Part shown: positions 62,258-64,000 of the stretch, piece by piece
Layout: each line of letters begins with the position of its first letter
Numbering within the stretch: position 1 is the first letter of the stretch
DNA from: an uncultured Bacteroidota bacterium
GTDB lineage: Bacteria; Bacteroidota; Bacteroidia; Flavobacteriales; Flavobacteriaceae
DNA length: 64,000 nucleotides
Direction: 5' to 3'
Assembly (NCBI GenBank): GCA_902618245.1
Contig: CACMZR010000003.1
Coordinates: 1 to 64,000, forward strand
Translations under genes and position numbers: made by a program
Notes under the pieces: model-generated
Seen by the model: the letters and a program-made list of their open reading frames with translations, nothing else
Databases searched by the model: none
What the model was told of the DNA's origin: nothing

Positions 62258-62907
62258 TGTTTTTCCTTTAAAAGCTCTGGGTATTGTTTTTGAAATTTTT
62301 TTAATCTAGGAATGGAAACGTTTTTTACATAGGGATTATCGGGATTATTTTTTTCATAATCTTGATGGTAATCTTCAGCGTAATAGAATTTTTCTAATGG
62401 TTTAATTTCTGTAATTATCTTGTTTGAAAAATAATTACCATTATTCAAAGTTTTTATATAATTAATAATAGATTCTCTCTCGAATTCATTTGTATAAAAT
62501 GCTATCGAACGATATTGAGATCCATAATCTGGTCCTTGTCTATTAGGAGTTGTTGGATCATGAGAACCAAAAAAAACTCTTAAAAGAGTACCATAACTTA
62601 CTTGATTCGGGTCATATATAACTTCAACTGATTCCGCATGTCCCGTTCTACCTGTTCCAATTTGATTGTAATTAGGGTTTTTTGTAAAACCCCCTGCATA
62701 ACCAGAATGAACTTCTTTAACTCCTTTAATACTTTCATAAATAGCTTCTACACACCAAAAACAACCTGAAGCAAAATATGCTTTTTTTAATCCCTCTTGA
62801 TTCATTTCTGGAGGGGTCCAAATTGCTTGGGAACTATTTAAAGGAGCAGTATTTGAAATACATGTTTGTAACGAAATTGAAAATATTAGGGCAAATAGAG
62901 CTTTCAT
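62254..62907 (-). CDS. msrA: Peptide methionine sulfoxide reductase MsrA, exported
   Basis: The protein has 217 residues. The catalytic GCFWC and surrounding YFASGCFWCVEAIYESIKGVKEVHSGYAGG are clear. The N-terminus (FALIFSISLQTC) is a lipoprotein-like signal with Cys16, so it should act outside the inner membrane to repair oxidised envelope proteins. It is the first gene of the msrA-galM pair. A TATATTTG box lies at 62927-62934. Confidence 0.92.
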   Translation of the reverse strand: MKALFALIFSISLQTCISNTAPLNSSQAIWTPPEMNQEGLKKAYFASGCFWCVEAIYESIKGVKEVHSGYAGGFTKNPNYNQIGTGRTGHAESVEVIYDPNQVSYGTLLRVFFGSHDPTTPNRQGPDYGSQYRSIAFYTNEFERESIINYIKTLNNGNYFSNKIITEIKPLEKFYYAEDYHQDYEKNNPDNPYVKNVSIPRLKKFQKQYPELLKEKH

Positions 62908-62926
62908 TTAATTATTTTATTTGTAC

Positions 62927-62934
62927 AAATATAT
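62927..62934 (-). promoter_or_regulatory. Candidate -7 box for msrA-galM
   Basis: On the minus strand TATATTTG is an exact TAnnTTTG, 19 bases before the msrA ATG and directly after the leuB stop. No -33 was seen. Confidence 0.4.
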
Positions 62935-62937
62935 ATA

Positions 62938-64000
62938 TTACCTAATCAGTTCTTTTAAATAATCACCGACTTCAGAGGTAGAAAAAGAATTTTCACCCTT
63001 TTCTGCTAAATCCTTAGTAACTTTTCCTTCAATAAGTGATTTATTTACTGCTTCGCGAATATTAGCTCCCTCATTATGCAAACCAAAGCTCATTTCAAAC
63101 ATCATTGCTGCAGAAAGAATTGTAGCTAAAGGATTTGCAATCCCGAGGCCTGCAGCTTCAGGAAATGATCCATGTATAGGCTCGTATAGAGAATTTTCTA
63201 AACCGACAGATGCTGAAGGCATAAGACCCATTGATCCAGATATAACAGATGCTTCATCAGTTAAAATATCACCGAAGAGATTCTCAGTTACTAAAACATC
63301 ATAAGAATTTGGCCATTGAACAAGTCGCATTGCAACGGCATCAACAAATTCGTATGAAACTTTTACATCTGGGTAATCTTTTTCCATTTCTTGAAATGTT
63401 TCTCTCCATAGTCGAGAACTTTCCAAAACATTTGCTTTATCAACACAACATAGTTTTTTTTTTCTTTTCATAGCCAATTCAAAACCTTTAACAGCTATTC
63501 TTTTTATTTCATCTCGATTATATGTACAAGTATCAAAAGCTGTATTTCCATCATCTTTTCTTCCTCTTTCTCCAAAATAAATTCCTCCCGTTAGCTCCCT
63601 TAGAAAAACTAAATCTGTACCCTCAATACGCTCTTTTTTTAAAGGTGATTTATTTAATAAAGAGGGGAAAGTAAAAGTTGGACGTACATTAGCAAATAGG
63701 CCAAGTTTTTTTCTCATTCTTAAAAGTCCTTGCTCAGGTCTTACTTTTGCTGATGGATCATTATCAAATCGTGGATGTCCAATAGCTCCAAATAGAATTG
63801 CGTCTGAAGCAAGACATATATCATGTGTTTTATTCGGATAAGGATCACCAACCGCATCAATTGCTGCAGCTCCCATTAAAGCTGATTTCCATTCAATATT
63901 GTGATTAAATTTTTTGGCAATTGCTTCTGATACTTTGACAGCTTCATTTATTACCTCAGGTCCAATTCCATCTCCTGCAAGAAGGGCTATTTTTAAATTC
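62938..64000 (-). CDS. leuB: 3-isopropylmalate dehydrogenase, N-terminus cut by the window
   Basis: The frame is open to the right edge and lacks only the first few residues. NLKIALLAGDGIGPEV is the family opening, GAIGHPRFD and LLRMRKKLGLFANVRP contact substrate, CTYNRDEIKRI is typical, and the final SASVGLENSLYEPIHGSFPEAAG carries the NAD-binding end. It oxidatively decarboxylates 3-isopropylmalate in leucine synthesis. The next genes of the operon would lie to the right. Confidence 0.94.
   Translation of the reverse strand, partial: NLKIALLAGDGIGPEVINEAVKVSEAIAKKFNHNIEWKSALMGAAAIDAVGDPYPNKTHDICLASDAILFGAIGHPRFDNDPSAKVRPEQGLLRMRKKLGLFANVRPTFTFPSLLNKSPLKKERIEGTDLVFLRELTGGIYFGERGRKDDGNTAFDTCTYNRDEIKRIAVKGFELAMKRKKKLCCVDKANVLESSRLWRETFQEMEKDYPDVKVSYEFVDAVAMRLVQWPNSYDVLVTENLFGDILTDEASVISGSMGLMPSASVGLENSLYEPIHGSFPEAAGLGIANPLATILSAAMMFEMSFGLHNEGANIREAVNKSLIEGKVTKDLAEKGENSFSTSEVGDYLKELIR

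Noticed and set aside
1-64000. CRISPR array, prophage, transposase or IS element
   Set aside because: No repeat-spacer pattern, integrase, terminal inverted repeat or transposase was found. Gene content is compact and consistent in composition.

Overview
The window looks like a chromosomal segment of a marine Flavobacteriaceae-type Bacteroidota. It is strongly AT-rich (about 30 percent GC by eye). It carries lineage markers such as the gliding lipoprotein GldI, lipoproteins with short MKK...C signal peptides, a long signal peptidase I, a WbqC protein, a GSII glutamine synthetase and a DnaJ with a reduced zinc finger. Shine-Dalgarno sites are rarely visible, and several intergenic regions carry the Bacteroidota -7 box TAnnTTTG. 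Gene order from nrnA through recF, ribH, mutL, lepB, dapB and parAB is, as far as I recall, ordinary for this family. I saw no insertion sequence, prophage, CRISPR array, rRNA or toxin-antitoxin module.

Layout. 0-4 kb: PPIase lipoproteins (one cut by the left edge), GldI, NrnA-like phosphoesterase, Ndk, a DciA-like protein and RecF. 4-15.5 kb: a rightward TPR-ribH-small membrane protein-mutL-rhomboid-rhomboid-EEP series converges on the leftward parA-parB-DUF5683-dapB-lepB-wbqC series. 15.5-20 kb: a leftward PQQ-type sugar dehydrogenase-cytochrome c-FtsB-like unit, two tandem tRNA-Pro genes, OxyR and a cyclophilin lipoprotein. 20-38 kb is the accessory part, dominated by sugar and sugar-acid chemistry: two exported Gfo/Idh/MocA proteins, GalE, a hydroxypyruvate-isomerase-like TIM barrel, a DUF1080 lipoprotein, a GMC dehydrogenase with its small subunit, KdgK and Eda, plus a KdgF-like cupin and an SDR on the other strand. 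38-51 kb: tRNA-Arg, a CaCA antiporter, glutamine synthetase, a PurM/b561-like/YceI unit, prfA-pyrF and a nitrogen-uptake block (porin, AmtB, PII). 51-64 kb: CrcB, IlvE, MnmD, GrpE-DnaJ, an NtrC-like regulator, an M28 peptidase homologue, a MATE pump, PAP2, GalM, MsrA and LeuB (cut by the right edge).

How it works together. The clearest pathway is 34.4-37.9 kb: KdgF-like cupin, SDR, KDG kinase and KDPG aldolase could take unsaturated uronates (as from alginate or pectin) to pyruvate and glyceraldehyde 3-phosphate. The kinase and aldolase end a six-gene operon whose first four genes look like an envelope sugar-oxidation module. I regard this composite locus as the most interesting system here. 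Its substrate is inferred, not shown. Nitrogen assimilation is represented by porin-AmtB-PII and GlnA.

Second looks. The M28 homologue appears to have lost most of its active-site residues. MutL has a degenerate endonuclease motif. The SDR lacks the usual Tyr and Lys. The NtrC-like regulator ends without a DNA-binding domain and has GAFTSA instead of GAFTGA. All family assignments are from reading sequence by eye, with no database search.
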